Shown here: positions 55,599 to 64,000 of the stretch, piece by piece
Layout of the letters: every line of letters starts with the position of its first letter
Position numbering within the stretch: position 1 is the stretch's first letter
NCBI RefSeq assembly: GCF_020164955.1
Contig: NZ_JAIUHG010000004.1
Location: 1-64,000 of the forward strand
Origin: Mesorhizobium sp. CA8
GTDB taxonomy: Bacteria; Pseudomonadota; Alphaproteobacteria; Rhizobiales; Rhizobiaceae
Reading direction: 5' to 3'
Length of the DNA: 64,000 nt
The notes under the pieces: model-generated
Told to the model about the DNA's origin: nothing
The model's database searches: none
The model's input: the letters and a program-made list of their open reading frames with translations, nothing else
Program-made: the position numbers and the translations under genes

Positions 55599-56297
55599 GT
55601 GAAGATACTGGCGCTGGGGGCACATCCCGACGATATCGAGATATTCATGTTCGGTACGCTGGCCGCCTATGCCGCGCAAGGCGCAGGACTGACTTTCGCC
55701 ATAGCCACCGATGGTGCCAGAGGTGGCATGGGCGACCCCAAGGCGCTTGCCCGCTTGCGGCGCAAGGAAGCGGCCAAGGCGGCGGGCCTCCTCGGCGTCG
55801 AGCCGCGCTTCCTCGACTTTCCCGACGGGGAGCTCGTCGCCGATGCCGCGTTCATTGCGGCGCTGAAGGCGCTGATCGGCGAGGTAAAGCCCGATCTCGC
55901 CATCACCCATGCGCCATACGATTACCATGGCGACCACCGCGCCTTGTCCGACGGCGTGCGGCTCGCCGCATCCTTCGCGGTGCCGGTGCTGCATGCCGAC
56001 ACGCTCGGCGGCACCGGTTTTTCGCCGACCCATTATGTCGAGATCTCGCATCATTGGGACATCAAGGCGAAAGCGATCCTCGCGCACCAGTCGCAAGGTC
56101 CGGAGCACTATCTGCACAGGGCGCGCCTCCAGAACGAGTTTCGCGCCGGACAGTGCAACGGCGCCTCCGGCGCGCTTGCCGAGGCCTTCCGCTTCGAGCC
56201 GACCTTCCCCTTCGCCGACATACGCGCGCTGCTGCCGCCCGCGCCGCCGATCCGGCCGCTGACGACAAGCCCGGGCCCCGCCAACGCGGCCAGCTGA
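55599..56297 (+). CDS. PIG-L family deacetylase
   Basis: A 232-residue LmbE-like zinc hydrolase that removes acetyl groups from N-acetylglucosamine-type sugars or conjugates. The metal motif LALGAHPDDIEIFMFG (His-Pro-Asp-Asp) is at the N-terminus and THAPYDYHGDHRALSDGVRL supplies further zinc ligands. RGGMGDPKALARLRRKEAAK is typical. The start is GTG at 55599, seven bases after GGGAGAG. It precedes the carbohydrate operon by about 230 bp but lies on the other side of its operator. Confidence 0.9.
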   Translation: MKILALGAHPDDIEIFMFGTLAAYAAQGAGLTFAIATDGARGGMGDPKALARLRRKEAAKAAGLLGVEPRFLDFPDGELVADAAFIAALKALIGEVKPDLAITHAPYDYHGDHRALSDGVRLAASFAVPVLHADTLGGTGFSPTHYVEISHHWDIKAKAILAHQSQGPEHYLHRARLQNEFRAGQCNGASGALAEAFRFEPTFPFADIRALLPPAPPIRPLTTSPGPANAAS

Positions 56298-56388
56298 CGT
56301 CAGAGGGACACAGGTCCGGCGGCATTTCCCAACGATTTCAATGACACCTTTCGCCATGCTGCGGCGCAGCAACGAATTCGCTTGCGTT

Positions 56389-56426
56389 GTTTAGTAAAAA
56401 GAGCATCACTAAACAAATTACTAAAC
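56389..56426. promoter_or_regulatory. Three-half-site operator for the carbohydrate operon
   Basis: GTTTAGT (56389-56395) faces ACTAAAC (56408-56414), with a second direct ACTAAAC at 56420-56426, twelve bases after the first. The region is AT-rich between GC-rich genes and precedes the binding-protein start by about 100 bp. It probably binds a regulator of the LacI, DeoR or GntR type encoded outside the window. Confidence 0.7.
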
Positions 56427-56529
56427 ATCGGGCGGCGCATCGCCCGCCGTGTTTGGGCGCTCGGAGGAGCGAGGGTTGAGGGGTCTTGAAACCGTCATCC
56501 GGACGCGTTTCGCAAATGGGAGGTAAGGC

Positions 56530-57861
56530 ATGAAATCGACCTTGAAACTGGCGTTGGGACTGGCCTCGGCGATCTTTGCGTCGACAGCCGTCTCGAACGT
56601 CGCGCATGCGGAAGACCTGACGCTGTGCTGGGCGGCCTGGGATCCGGCCAACGCGCTCGTGGAACTGTCGAAGGACTTCACCAAGGAAACCGGCATCGGC
56701 ATGAAATTCGAGTTCGTGCCGTGGACCAATTATGCCGACCGCTTCCTCAACGAGCTCAACTCGCATGGCAAGCTCTGCGACCTGATCATCGGCGACAGCC
56801 AGTGGATCGGCGGCGCCGCCGAGAACGGCCATTACGTCAAGCTGAACGACTTCTTCGACAAGGAGAAGATCAGCATGGACGACTTCGTGCCGGCGACCGT
56901 GGTCGGCTATTCCGAATGGCCGAAGAACACGCCCAACTACTGGGCGCTGCCGGCCATGGGCGACGTCGTCGGCTGGACCTATCGCAAGGATTGGTTCTCG
57001 CGGCCCGAATTGCAGAAGGAATTCAAGGAGAAGTATGGCTGGGACCTCGCCCCGCCGACCACCTTCGACCAGCTGAAGCAGATCGCCGAATTCTTCCAGA
57101 AGCGGCAGATCGACGGCAAGACCGTCTACGGCGCCTCGATCTATACTGAGCGCGGCTCGGAGGGCATTACCATGGGCGCCATGGACGTGCTCTACAGCTA
57201 CGGCTTCCAGTATGAGAACCCGAAGAAGCCCTATGAGATGGAAGGCTTCGTCAACTCCGAGAAATCGGTGAAGGGGCTGGAGTTCTACAAGGCGCTCTAC
57301 GACTGCTGCACTCCGCCCGGCGCCTCCAACAGCTACATGGGTGAGGGCGTCGACGCCTTCAAATCCGGACAGGTGGCGATGCATATGAACTTCGCCTTCA
57401 CCTGGCCCGGCCTGCAGAAGGACGAGAATGTCGGCGGCGACAAGATCGGCTACTTCGTCAACCCGAAGGGTCCCGACGGCGACCAGTTCGCGCAGCTCGG
57501 CGGCCAGGGCATTTCGGTGGTTTCCTATTCCGACAAGCAGGAATCGGCGCTGAAATACATCAAGTGGTTCGCCAACAAGGACGTGCAGGCCAAATGGTGG
57601 TCACTCGGCGGCTATTCCTGCCTGAACTCGGTGGTCAAGGATCCGAAATTCCCGTCCAGCCAGCCTTATGCGCAGGCCTTCCTCGACTCCATGGCGATCG
57701 TGAAGGACTTCTGGGCGGAACCCAGTTACGCGCCGCTGCTGCAGGCGTCGCAGAAGCGCTTCCACGACTATGTCGTCGCCGGCCAGGGCTCGGCCAAGGA
57801 TGCGCTAGACGGCCTCGTCAAGGACTGGACGCAGGTCTTCCAGGACGACGGCAAGATGTAG
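56530..57861 (+). CDS. ABC transporter carbohydrate-binding protein
   Basis: A 443-residue periplasmic protein of the family 1 (MalE-like) binding proteins. The signal peptide ends SNVAHAEDL. Mature features are CWAAWDPANALVELSKDFTK, CDLIIGDSQWIGGAAENGHY, YWALPAMGDVVGWTYRKDWF and the C-lobe QLGGQGISVVSYSDKQESAL. It delivers substrate to the two permeases encoded next. Its ribosome site is GGGAGGTAAGGC before the ATG at 56530. A strong hairpin follows the gene and would favour high expression relative to the permeases. Confidence 0.92.
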   Translation: MKSTLKLALGLASAIFASTAVSNVAHAEDLTLCWAAWDPANALVELSKDFTKETGIGMKFEFVPWTNYADRFLNELNSHGKLCDLIIGDSQWIGGAAENGHYVKLNDFFDKEKISMDDFVPATVVGYSEWPKNTPNYWALPAMGDVVGWTYRKDWFSRPELQKEFKEKYGWDLAPPTTFDQLKQIAEFFQKRQIDGKTVYGASIYTERGSEGITMGAMDVLYSYGFQYENPKKPYEMEGFVNSEKSVKGLEFYKALYDCCTPPGASNSYMGEGVDAFKSGQVAMHMNFAFTWPGLQKDENVGGDKIGYFVNPKGPDGDQFAQLGGQGISVVSYSDKQESALKYIKWFANKDVQAKWWSLGGYSCLNSVVKDPKFPSSQPYAQAFLDSMAIVKDFWAEPSYAPLLQASQKRFHDYVVAGQGSAKDALDGLVKDWTQVFQDDGKM

Positions 57862-57900
57862 TCGGGGCAAGATGTAAGGCTCCTCCCGAGCCCAACCGCA

Positions 57901-57930
57901 GCGTCCCGTGCCGCCCTTGGCACGGGACGC
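57901..57930 (+). terminator. Intercistronic hairpin (partial terminator or mRNA stabiliser)
   Basis: GCGTCCCGTGCC-GCCCTT-GGCACGGGACGC is a perfect 12-bp stem with a six-base loop, 40 bp after the binding-protein gene. There is no T-run, so it is likelier to protect the upstream mRNA than to terminate. Such hairpins raise binding-protein levels over the permeases. Confidence 0.8.
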
Positions 57931-57963
57931 AGTTCAGATAAATTCCACAGGCGAGACTTACCC

Positions 57964-58932
57964 GTGACCGAAGCAGGACTTACCATGCTCGATCGGACTG
58001 CGGACAACGTTGCCCGGGCAACACCGGAACCGTTGGCCAAGAAGATCCGGGGCATCAGCGACAAGGGCCTCGCCTGGCTGTTCATCTCGCCGACGATCCT
58101 TTTGCTGTTGGCCATCAACATCTTCCCGCTGTTCTGGGCGATCTATCTCTCCTTCACCAATTTCCGCGCCAACCGGCCGAACGAGGTGGTGAAGAATCTG
58201 GGGCTCGCCAATTACCGGCGTATCCTCGGCGATCAGGACATCTGGATCGCAATGCAGACGACGGCGCATTTCGTGTTCTGGACGATCCTTCTACAGACGG
58301 TGATCGGCTTCACGCTGGCCTGGCTGATTGACCGAAAATTCCGCGGCCACGCCTTCTGGACCACCATCATCTTGGTGCCGATGATGCTGTCGCCGGCGGT
58401 GGTCGGCAATTTCTGGCGCTTCCTGTACGAGCCGCAGATCGGCCTGTTTTCCTACGTCGTCTCCTTCGTCACCGGCATTCCGCCGACGAATGTGCAGATG
58501 CTGTCCAATGTCGAGCTGGCGCCTTGGGCGATCATCATCGTCGACACCTGGATGTGGACGCCTTACGTCATGCTGATCTGCCTCGCCGGTCTGCGCTCCA
58601 TTCCCGAATACATCTATGAAGCGGCGGAGGTCGACCGCGCCTCCAACTGGCGGCAATTCTGGTCGATCACGCTGCCGATGGCGCTGCCCTTCATCATGCT
58701 GGCGGTGCTGTTCCGCGGCATCGAGAATTTCAAGATGTTCGACATGGTCAACCTGCTCACCGGCGGCGGACCCGGCTCGACCACTGAGGTCGCCTCGATC
58801 ACGCTGAAGCGGCAGGCTTTCGAGAGCTGGCGCACCGGCTATTCCTCGGCCTTCGCCATCATCCTGTTCGTCGCGGTGTTCGGGCTGGCCAACATCTACG
58901 TCAAGGCGCTCAACAAGGTGAAGCAGAGATGA
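57964..58932 (+). CDS. ABC transporter permease, MalF type
   Basis: A 322-residue inner-membrane protein with six helices. The EAA loop that contacts the ATPase is YIYEAAEVDRASNWRQFWSI followed by TLPM. A GTG at 57964 and an ATG seven codons later (57985) are both possible starts; the latter has no clear ribosome site. It overlaps the second permease gene by 4 bp (ATGA), indicating translational coupling. Confidence 0.93.
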   Translation: MTEAGLTMLDRTADNVARATPEPLAKKIRGISDKGLAWLFISPTILLLLAINIFPLFWAIYLSFTNFRANRPNEVVKNLGLANYRRILGDQDIWIAMQTTAHFVFWTILLQTVIGFTLAWLIDRKFRGHAFWTTIILVPMMLSPAVVGNFWRFLYEPQIGLFSYVVSFVTGIPPTNVQMLSNVELAPWAIIIVDTWMWTPYVMLICLAGLRSIPEYIYEAAEVDRASNWRQFWSITLPMALPFIMLAVLFRGIENFKMFDMVNLLTGGGPGSTTEVASITLKRQAFESWRTGYSSAFAIILFVAVFGLANIYVKALNKVKQR

Positions 58933-59879
58933 GCCTGACCACCGCCCATTCCGTCGTCGCGCCCTCGTCCAACGCGAAGCTGATCGCCGGCACGATCATC
59001 ATCGCCTATGCGCTGATCTCGATCGTGCCGCTGCTCTGGATCTTCGCCACCAGCTTCAAGACGCCGCCGGATTCGATCGCCTATCCGCCCAAGATCGTCT
59101 TCCAGCCGAGCATCGAGGGCTATTGCAACCTCTTCACCACACGCACAAGGCAGACGCCGGAATATATCAATTCGCTCGGACCGGCGACCGGCTTCTGCGA
59201 CGAGACCGTGCGCAAGCGCAACATGGTGATTGCCGGCCCGTCGAACTTCCTGCCGCGCTTCGTCAACTCGCTGATCATCGCCTTCGGCTCGACCTTCTGC
59301 GCGGTGTTCCTCGGCACGCTCTCGGCCTATGGCTTTTCGCGCTTCAAGGTGCCTTTGGCCGACGACCTTCTGTTCTTCATCCTGTCGACGCGCTTCATGC
59401 CGCCGATCGCGGTGGCGATCCCGATCTACCTGATGTATCGCGAGCTCGGCCTGTCCGACACCGCGCTCGGCATGATCCTGCTCTACACCGCGGTCAACGT
59501 CTCGCTGGCTGTGTGGCTCTTGAAGGGCTTCATCGACGAGATCCCGCGCGAGTATGAGGAGGCCGCGATGATCGACGGCTACACCAGGCTGCAGGCCTTC
59601 TGGCGCACCGTGCTGCCGCAGGCCACGACCGGCATTGCCGCGACCGCCATCTTCTGTCTGATCTTTGCCTGGAACGAATATGCGTTCGCAGCGCTGCTCA
59701 CTTCCGGCACCGCGCAGACCGCGCCGCCCTTCATCCCGACCATCATCGGCGAAGGCGGCCAGGACTGGCCGGCAGTGGCGGCGGGCACGACCATCTTCCT
59801 GGTGCCGATCCTCGTCTTCACCATCCTGCTCCGCAAGCAACTCCTGCGCGGCATCACCTTTGGCGCGGTGCGCAAATGA
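58929..59879 (+). CDS. ABC transporter permease, MalG type
   Basis: A 316-residue inner-membrane protein with six helices. The EAA loop is REYEEAAMIDGYTRLQAFWR followed by TVLPQA. An unusual insert of about 45 residues (YCNLFTTRTRQTPEYINSLG and on) lies in the first periplasmic loop, longer than in typical MalG proteins. Its ATG overlaps the stop of the preceding permease gene. A palindromic repeat separates it from the next gene. Confidence 0.93.
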   Translation: MSLTTAHSVVAPSSNAKLIAGTIIIAYALISIVPLLWIFATSFKTPPDSIAYPPKIVFQPSIEGYCNLFTTRTRQTPEYINSLGPATGFCDETVRKRNMVIAGPSNFLPRFVNSLIIAFGSTFCAVFLGTLSAYGFSRFKVPLADDLLFFILSTRFMPPIAVAIPIYLMYRELGLSDTALGMILLYTAVNVSLAVWLLKGFIDEIPREYEEAAMIDGYTRLQAFWRTVLPQATTGIAATAIFCLIFAWNEYAFAALLTSGTAQTAPPFIPTIIGEGGQDWPAVAAGTTIFLVPILVFTILLRKQLLRGITFGAVRK

Positions 59880-59898
59880 TTAGTATGGGAACAAGTCG

Positions 59899-60042
59899 AC
59901 CCCTACTCCGTCGAGCTTCGCTCGACACCTCTCCCCCGGTCGACGGGGGAGAGGAAGGGCGCGAACTTCATTCAGCCAGGCTCCCTTCCTCTCCCTCCGG
60001 AGGGGGGAGAGGTGGCGCTGCGAAGCAGCGACGGAGTGGGGG
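59899..60042. repeat. REP-like palindromic element within the operon
   Basis: The outer arms are CCCCTACTCCGTCGAGCTTC and CGACGGAGTGGGGG. Internal hairpins include CGAGCTTCGCTCG and CTCTCCCCCGGTCGACGGGGGAGAG. It lies between the second permease gene and the small membrane-protein gene, so it could give differential expression of the two halves of the operon. Confidence 0.82.
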
Positions 60043-60093
60043 AACCACCTGGCAACCATCTCTCCCCTTGAACGGGAAGGAAGGGAGGAACGC

Positions 60094-60297
60094 ATGAACC
60101 GCTCTGTTGCCTCCAAGCGCTCCTCTTGGCCGCGCTGGGCAAGGCGCGGCCTGATGGAAAACATCGCGACCGCGATCATCGCGATCGGCTTCCTGATGCT
60201 GTTCCAGCCTTTCGCGCTGTCGCTCTACACCTATTCCTTCGTCACCATGCTTGCCGGCGCGGTGATGTTCATCATTATCTCGAAATTCCCGGAATAA
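60094..60297 (+). CDS. Small membrane protein of the ABC operon
   Basis: A 67-residue protein with a basic N-terminus (SSWPRWARRG) and two hydrophobic helices (NIATAIIAIGFLMLFQPFAL and FVTMLAGAVMFIIIS). The position between permease and ATPase genes recalls GlpU, the small membrane protein of the rhizobial glycerol ABC system, though sequence relation is not clear. GGGAGGAACGC precedes the ATG. It ends three bases before the first ATPase gene. Confidence 0.78.
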   Translation: MNRSVASKRSSWPRWARRGLMENIATAIIAIGFLMLFQPFALSLYTYSFVTMLAGAVMFIIISKFPE

Positions 60298-60299
60298 CG

Positions 60300-61406
60300 A
60301 TGGCCGAGATCCGTGTTCAGAACCTGAGGAAGGCCTTCGGCGCATTCGTCGCCGTGCAGGATTCCAATTTCGTCGTCGAGGACGGCGAGTTCTTCGTCAT
60401 GCTCGGCCCGTCCGGCTGCGGCAAGACGACGACGCTGCGCATGATCGCCGGTCTCGAGCTGCCGACCGGCGGCAAGATCCTGCTCGGCGGCGAGGACGTC
60501 ACCATGCGCCGGGCGCGCGAGCGCGACATCGCCTTCGTCTTCCAGCTCTTCGCGCTCTACCCGCACATGAATGTGCGCAAAAATATCGGCTTCCCGCTGC
60601 TGGCGCAGGGCATGCCCTCGGCCGAAATCCGCAGCCGCGTCGAAGAGACGGCGAAGCTGCTGCGCATCGACCATCTGCTCGACAAGTCCGTCTCCGGCCT
60701 TGCCGGCGGCGACCGGCAGCGCGTCGCGCTCGGCCGCGCCATCGTGCGGCGGCCGAAATGTTTTCTCATGGACGAGCCGCTCGGCACGCTCGATACCGAG
60801 TTCCGCGATCTGATGGTGCATGAACTGCGCGAGCTGCACAACCGCATCCATGCGACCACGGTCTATGTCACGCATGACCAGATGGAAGCGATGTCGATGG
60901 CCGACAAAATAGCGGTGATGAATCACGGCGTCATCGAACAGTTCGGCACGCCGCGCGAAATCTACGACCGGCCGGCAACCATGTTCGTCGCCGATTTCAT
61001 CGGCTCGCCGCCGATGAATTTCCTGAAATTCGGCGGCGGGCTCGCCAGGGGCGCTAAGGAGATCGTCGTGCAGGGCGCCAAGGTGGCGGTGCCGGAGGTA
61101 CGCGAGGATGTGGCACCCGCCGACATGGCGCTCGGCATCCGGCCCGAGCACATCCGCTTCGACGATGGCTCGAAGCTGCGCGGCGCGATCTACGGCACGG
61201 AATATCTGGGCACCACGCAGATCGTCGCCGTGGAGACGGCCGACGGCATCATCAAGGCGCGGGTGCCGGCGGGCATCCATCTCAGCCCCGGCGAACAGGT
61301 CGGGCTGACGCTAAGCAGCGGTCGGCTGTCGCTGTTCGAGAAGGGTTCCGGCCGCGCGGTCAGGACCGCCATGCATGATCAGGCAGCGGAGGCGCGCCAT
61401 GGCTGA
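60300..61406 (+). CDS. ABC transporter ATP-binding protein 1
   Basis: A 368-residue ATPase of the MalK/UgpC group. Walker A is LGPSGCGKTTTLRMIAG, the Q-loop FVFQLFALYPH, and Walker B CFLMDEPLGTLD with the His switch in YVTHDQMEAM. The signature is LAGGDRQRVALG, with Ala and Asp in place of the usual LSGGQ. A C-terminal TOBE-type regulatory region follows (about 240-360). Its gene starts two bases after the small membrane gene and overlaps the next ATPase gene by 8 bp. Confidence 0.93.
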   Translation: MAEIRVQNLRKAFGAFVAVQDSNFVVEDGEFFVMLGPSGCGKTTTLRMIAGLELPTGGKILLGGEDVTMRRARERDIAFVFQLFALYPHMNVRKNIGFPLLAQGMPSAEIRSRVEETAKLLRIDHLLDKSVSGLAGGDRQRVALGRAIVRRPKCFLMDEPLGTLDTEFRDLMVHELRELHNRIHATTVYVTHDQMEAMSMADKIAVMNHGVIEQFGTPREIYDRPATMFVADFIGSPPMNFLKFGGGLARGAKEIVVQGAKVAVPEVREDVAPADMALGIRPEHIRFDDGSKLRGAIYGTEYLGTTQIVAVETADGIIKARVPAGIHLSPGEQVGLTLSSGRLSLFEKGSGRAVRTAMHDQAAEARHG

Positions 61407-62412
61407 TGTCCGTATCCAGGGCGTGACCAAGAGTTTTGGCGACACCGTTGCGATCAGCGATCTCGACCTCGTTATCAAGGACGGCGAATTCGTCGTGCTG
61501 CTCGGGCCGACCGGCGCCGGCAAGACGACGACGCTCAGGCTGATCGCCGGACTGGAACGACCGGACAGCGGCACGATCCACATCGGCGGCCATGACGCGA
61601 CGGCGCTGTCGCCAGCAGAACGCGACACCGCCTTCGTCTTCCAGCAATATTCGCTCTATCCGCATCTTTCGGTGTTCGACAATCTCGCCTTCCCGCTGCG
61701 CTCGCCGGCGCGGCGGTTTCCCGAAGAGGCTGTGCGGCGGCGCGTCGAGGAAGTCGCGCGCATGGTGCGCATCGACCACAAGCTCGACAACCGCTCGACA
61801 AAACTGTCGGGCGGCGAGATGCAGCGCGTCGCCATCGGCCGCGCCCTGGTGAGGAAGCCCGCGATCTACCTGATGGACGAGCCGCTGTCCTCGCTCGACG
61901 CCAAGCTGCGCGCCAATCTCAGGCTCGAGCTCAAGCGCATCCAGTCCGAGCTCGGCGCCACGATGCTCTATGTCACGCACGACCAGATCGAGGCGATGAC
62001 CATGGCCGACCGCATCGGCATCCTCGCCGATGGCATGTTGGTGCAGATCGGCACGCCGCGCGCGATCTATTCTGAGCCGGCTAATCTTCATGTGGCGGCG
62101 CGCCTTGGCCAGCCGGCGATCAACCTCTTGCCGGCCGGGCTGCTGCCCGACGGCGACGCGCCGGCCGGAACGACGACGATCGGCGCGCGCACCGAGCATC
62201 TCGCGATCGAGAAGGCGATGAACGGCCATGCCGACGGGGTCGTCGACTGGGTCGAGCATTTGGGCGACCAGAACCACCTGCATGTGACGGTTGGGCCGAA
62301 GAAGCTGGTGACGCTCACCGATCCGGACACACCTTTAGCCAAAGGGGATAAGGTGACGATCCGCTACATAGCGCCGCTCTATTTCGGCTCGGACGGGCAA
62401 AGATTGATGTAG
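61399..62412 (+). CDS. ABC transporter ATP-binding protein 2
   Basis: A 337-residue ATPase of the same group with canonical motifs: LGPTGAGKTTTLRLIAG, FVFQQYSLYPHLSVFDNLAF, signature LSGGEMQRVAIGRALVRKP, Walker B LMDEPLSSLDAKLR and YVTHDQIEAMTM. A TOBE region lies at the C-terminus. With ATPase 1 it probably forms a heterodimer, as with GlpS/GlpT of the rhizobial glycerol transporter. The ATG at 61399 follows GGAGGCGCGCC; an in-frame ATG at 61375 lies deeper in the upstream gene. Confidence 0.93.
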   Translation: MADVRIQGVTKSFGDTVAISDLDLVIKDGEFVVLLGPTGAGKTTTLRLIAGLERPDSGTIHIGGHDATALSPAERDTAFVFQQYSLYPHLSVFDNLAFPLRSPARRFPEEAVRRRVEEVARMVRIDHKLDNRSTKLSGGEMQRVAIGRALVRKPAIYLMDEPLSSLDAKLRANLRLELKRIQSELGATMLYVTHDQIEAMTMADRIGILADGMLVQIGTPRAIYSEPANLHVAARLGQPAINLLPAGLLPDGDAPAGTTTIGARTEHLAIEKAMNGHADGVVDWVEHLGDQNHLHVTVGPKKLVTLTDPDTPLAKGDKVTIRYIAPLYFGSDGQRLM

Positions 62413-62473
62413 CCGGCTCGCGCATAAATTTGCAAACCGATTGACGACCGCAGATACGGACTGGACGAAATTC

Positions 62474-64000
62474 ATGAAGCACTTTTTCAACCGCAAGGAC
62501 ACGATCGTCACCGAGGCGCTGGACGGCTTCCTCGCCACGGCGGGATCTGGCACGCTGGCCCGCCTCGACGGCTATCCCGAGATCAAGGTCGTGCTGCGCG
62601 CCGAGTGGGACAAGACGAAGGTGGCGATCGTTTCGGGCGGCGGCGCGGGGCATGAACCCTCGCATGCCGGCTTCGTCGGCGCCGGCATGCTAACGGCGGC
62701 CGTCTCCGGCGAGATCTTCGCTTCGCCGAGCGTCGAGGCGGTGCTGGCCGCGATCCGCGCGACGACGGGGGCAGCCGGCTGCCTGCTGATCGTGAAGAAC
62801 TACACCGGAGACCGGCTCAATTTCGGACTGGCCGCGGAGAAGGCGCGTGCCGAGGGCCTTGCGGTCGAGATGGTGATCGTCGGCGACGATATCGCGCTGC
62901 CCGACATCGCGCAGCCGCGCGGCGTTGCCGGCACGTTGTTCGTGCACAAGATCGCCGGGCACCTTTCCGAAACCGGCCGGAACCTTGCATCGGTCGCTGC
63001 CGCGGCGCGCGCGGCGGCCAAGGACATCTTTTCGCTCGGCATCTCGCTTTCCTCCTGTTCGATCCCCGGACAGGCGCATGAGGAGCGCTTCGGCGCTGAC
63101 GATGGCGAGCTCGGCCTCGGCATCCATGGCGAGCCGGGCGTCGAGCGCATCGCGCTGCAGAGCGCCGGGGCATTCGTCGCTGTGATGGCCGAACGCCTTG
63201 CCGCGCGGCTCGATCCCGGCAGCCATTATGCCTTGCTGATCAACAATCTCGGCTCGGTGCCGCCGCTCGAAATGTCTTTGATCGCCAACGCCGTCTTGTC
63301 GTCGCCGCTCGCCAAGGCCGTGACGCTGACGATCGGCCCCGGTCATCTGATGACGGCGCTCAACATGAACGGCTTCTCGCTGTCGCTGCTCAAGCTGAAC
63401 GCGGAACGCGAGGCGGCGCTGCTGGCTCCCGTCGGCCCGCATGCCTGGCTGCCGGCGAAGCCGGTCCGTCAGCCGATCGTTGTCGCGATGGCCAAGCCTG
63501 GCATAGGCACAGCCATAAAGCCCGCCAGCCGCGATGCGGCCGCGGAGCGGCTGATTAGGGCCGTCTGCCAGAAGCTGATCGCGCTCGAAGAGCCGCTCAA
63601 CGCGCTCGATACCAAGGCCGGCGACGGCGACACCGGCTCGACCGTGGCGACGGGCGCGCGCAGCATCCTCGAGCGCATCGACACCCTGCCGCTTGCCGAC
63701 AAGGCCGCAACCGCCGCCGCCATGGGCGATACGCTGGGCACCTCGATGGGCGGCTCCAGCGGCGTGCTTTTGTCGATCTTCTTCACCGCCGCCTCGCGGT
63801 CGCTCGGCACCGGCGCATCGCTCGGCAAGGCCTTGCTCGCGGGGCTCGACCGGATGACCTTCTATGGCGGCGCCAGGGTCGGCGACCGCACGATGGTCGA
63901 TGCGCTGGAGCCGGCGCTGAAAGCCTTTGACGCAAGCGGGCTGGAAGCAGCGGCAGAAGCGGCGCGGCAAGGCGCCGAGGCAACCGCGGCGATGCGGAAG
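62474..64000 (+). CDS. Dihydroxyacetone kinase, DhaK-DhaL fusion (partial)
   Basis: The first 509 codons of an ATP-dependent dihydroxyacetone kinase; the end lies beyond the window. The DhaK domain (1-330) has the substrate motif VSGGGAGHEPSHAGFVGAGM and the hemiaminal His in LGLGIHGEPGVER (near 217, as His218 in E. coli). The DhaL ATP-binding domain begins near 360 with LDTKAGDGDTGSTVATGAR (Mg-binding Asp) and GGSSGVLLS. The fusion makes it independent of the PTS. It is the last visible gene of the operon, 61 bp after ATPase 2, and suggests a triose or related polyol as substrate. Confidence 0.93.
   Translation, partial: MKHFFNRKDTIVTEALDGFLATAGSGTLARLDGYPEIKVVLRAEWDKTKVAIVSGGGAGHEPSHAGFVGAGMLTAAVSGEIFASPSVEAVLAAIRATTGAAGCLLIVKNYTGDRLNFGLAAEKARAEGLAVEMVIVGDDIALPDIAQPRGVAGTLFVHKIAGHLSETGRNLASVAAAARAAAKDIFSLGISLSSCSIPGQAHEERFGADDGELGLGIHGEPGVERIALQSAGAFVAVMAERLAARLDPGSHYALLINNLGSVPPLEMSLIANAVLSSPLAKAVTLTIGPGHLMTALNMNGFSLSLLKLNAEREAALLAPVGPHAWLPAKPVRQPIVVAMAKPGIGTAIKPASRDAAAERLIRAVCQKLIALEEPLNALDTKAGDGDTGSTVATGARSILERIDTLPLADKAATAAAMGDTLGTSMGGSSGVLLSIFFTAASRSLGTGASLGKALLAGLDRMTFYGGARVGDRTMVDALEPALKAFDASGLEAAAEAARQGAEATAAMRK

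Noticed and set aside
62690..63970. A 426-codon open frame on the minus strand at the window end
   Set aside because: It is antisense to the dihydroxyacetone kinase gene, whose motifs are intact on the plus strand.

Overview
The window is a high-GC alphaproteobacterial chromosome segment, most likely Mesorhizobium or a close Phyllobacteriaceae relative. The evidence is the glnD-murJ-trpS order, an ActS/ActR (RegB/RegA type) pair beside hrpB, a Porin_2 outer-membrane porin, rhizobial small families (DUF1127, DUF6894, DUF6356), and several families of dispersed intergenic palindromes of the kind common in that group. The genus is inferred; no rRNA or tRNA gene was seen.

Layout. 0-5 kb: ilvD (branched-chain amino acids), a VOC protein, prfC (RF3), a DUF1127 protein. 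5-9 kb: a secreted protein and a DUF4242 protein divergent from a winged-helix/TPR regulator, then a DAO-type oxidase convergent with an amidase. 10-13 kb: a tandem duplication of class II glutamine amidotransferases, a DUF6356 membrane protein divergent from an Lrp/AsnC regulator, and dut. 13.5-20 kb: a palindromic element supplying the start codon of a frameshifted HAD phosphatase, a secreted protein, a PEP-mutase/isocitrate-lyase family enzyme, a CysZ-like protein, a DMT exporter, a PfkB sugar/nucleoside kinase and an orphan Xre/MbcA/ParS-type protein. 20-27 kb: porin, maeB, mutS. 27-32 kb: an NTF2-like/TetR pair with its operator, an aldo/keto reductase, and a copper module (DUF305 protein and CopA) behind a CueR-type promoter. 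32-41 kb: glnD, murJ, trpS, a universal stress protein, an amylo-alpha-1,6-glucosidase-like enzyme. 41-44 kb: a NifU-type Fe-S scaffold gene with an Irr-box-like site, an L,D-transpeptidase lipoprotein, cueR and a nucleoside deaminase.

44.1-47.7 kb is a 3.5-kb IS1595-family transposon bounded by about 25-bp inverted repeats and an 8-bp target duplication. Besides its transposase it carries six cargo genes: a 25-residue peptide gene with a strong ribosome site and its own terminator, a winged-helix protein, two very small proteins, a DUF6894 protein and a membrane-anchored protein. This is the most unusual region of the window.

47.7-55.6 kb: mmcB, nhaA, actR, actS, hrpB and a DMT transporter. 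55.6 kb to the end: a PIG-L deacetylase gene, then, behind a three-half-site operator, an operon for uptake and phosphorylation of a small carbohydrate. It encodes a binding protein, two permeases, a small membrane protein, two ATPases and a dihydroxyacetone kinase that runs off the window. The kinase suggests dihydroxyacetone or a related triose/polyol as substrate (inference).
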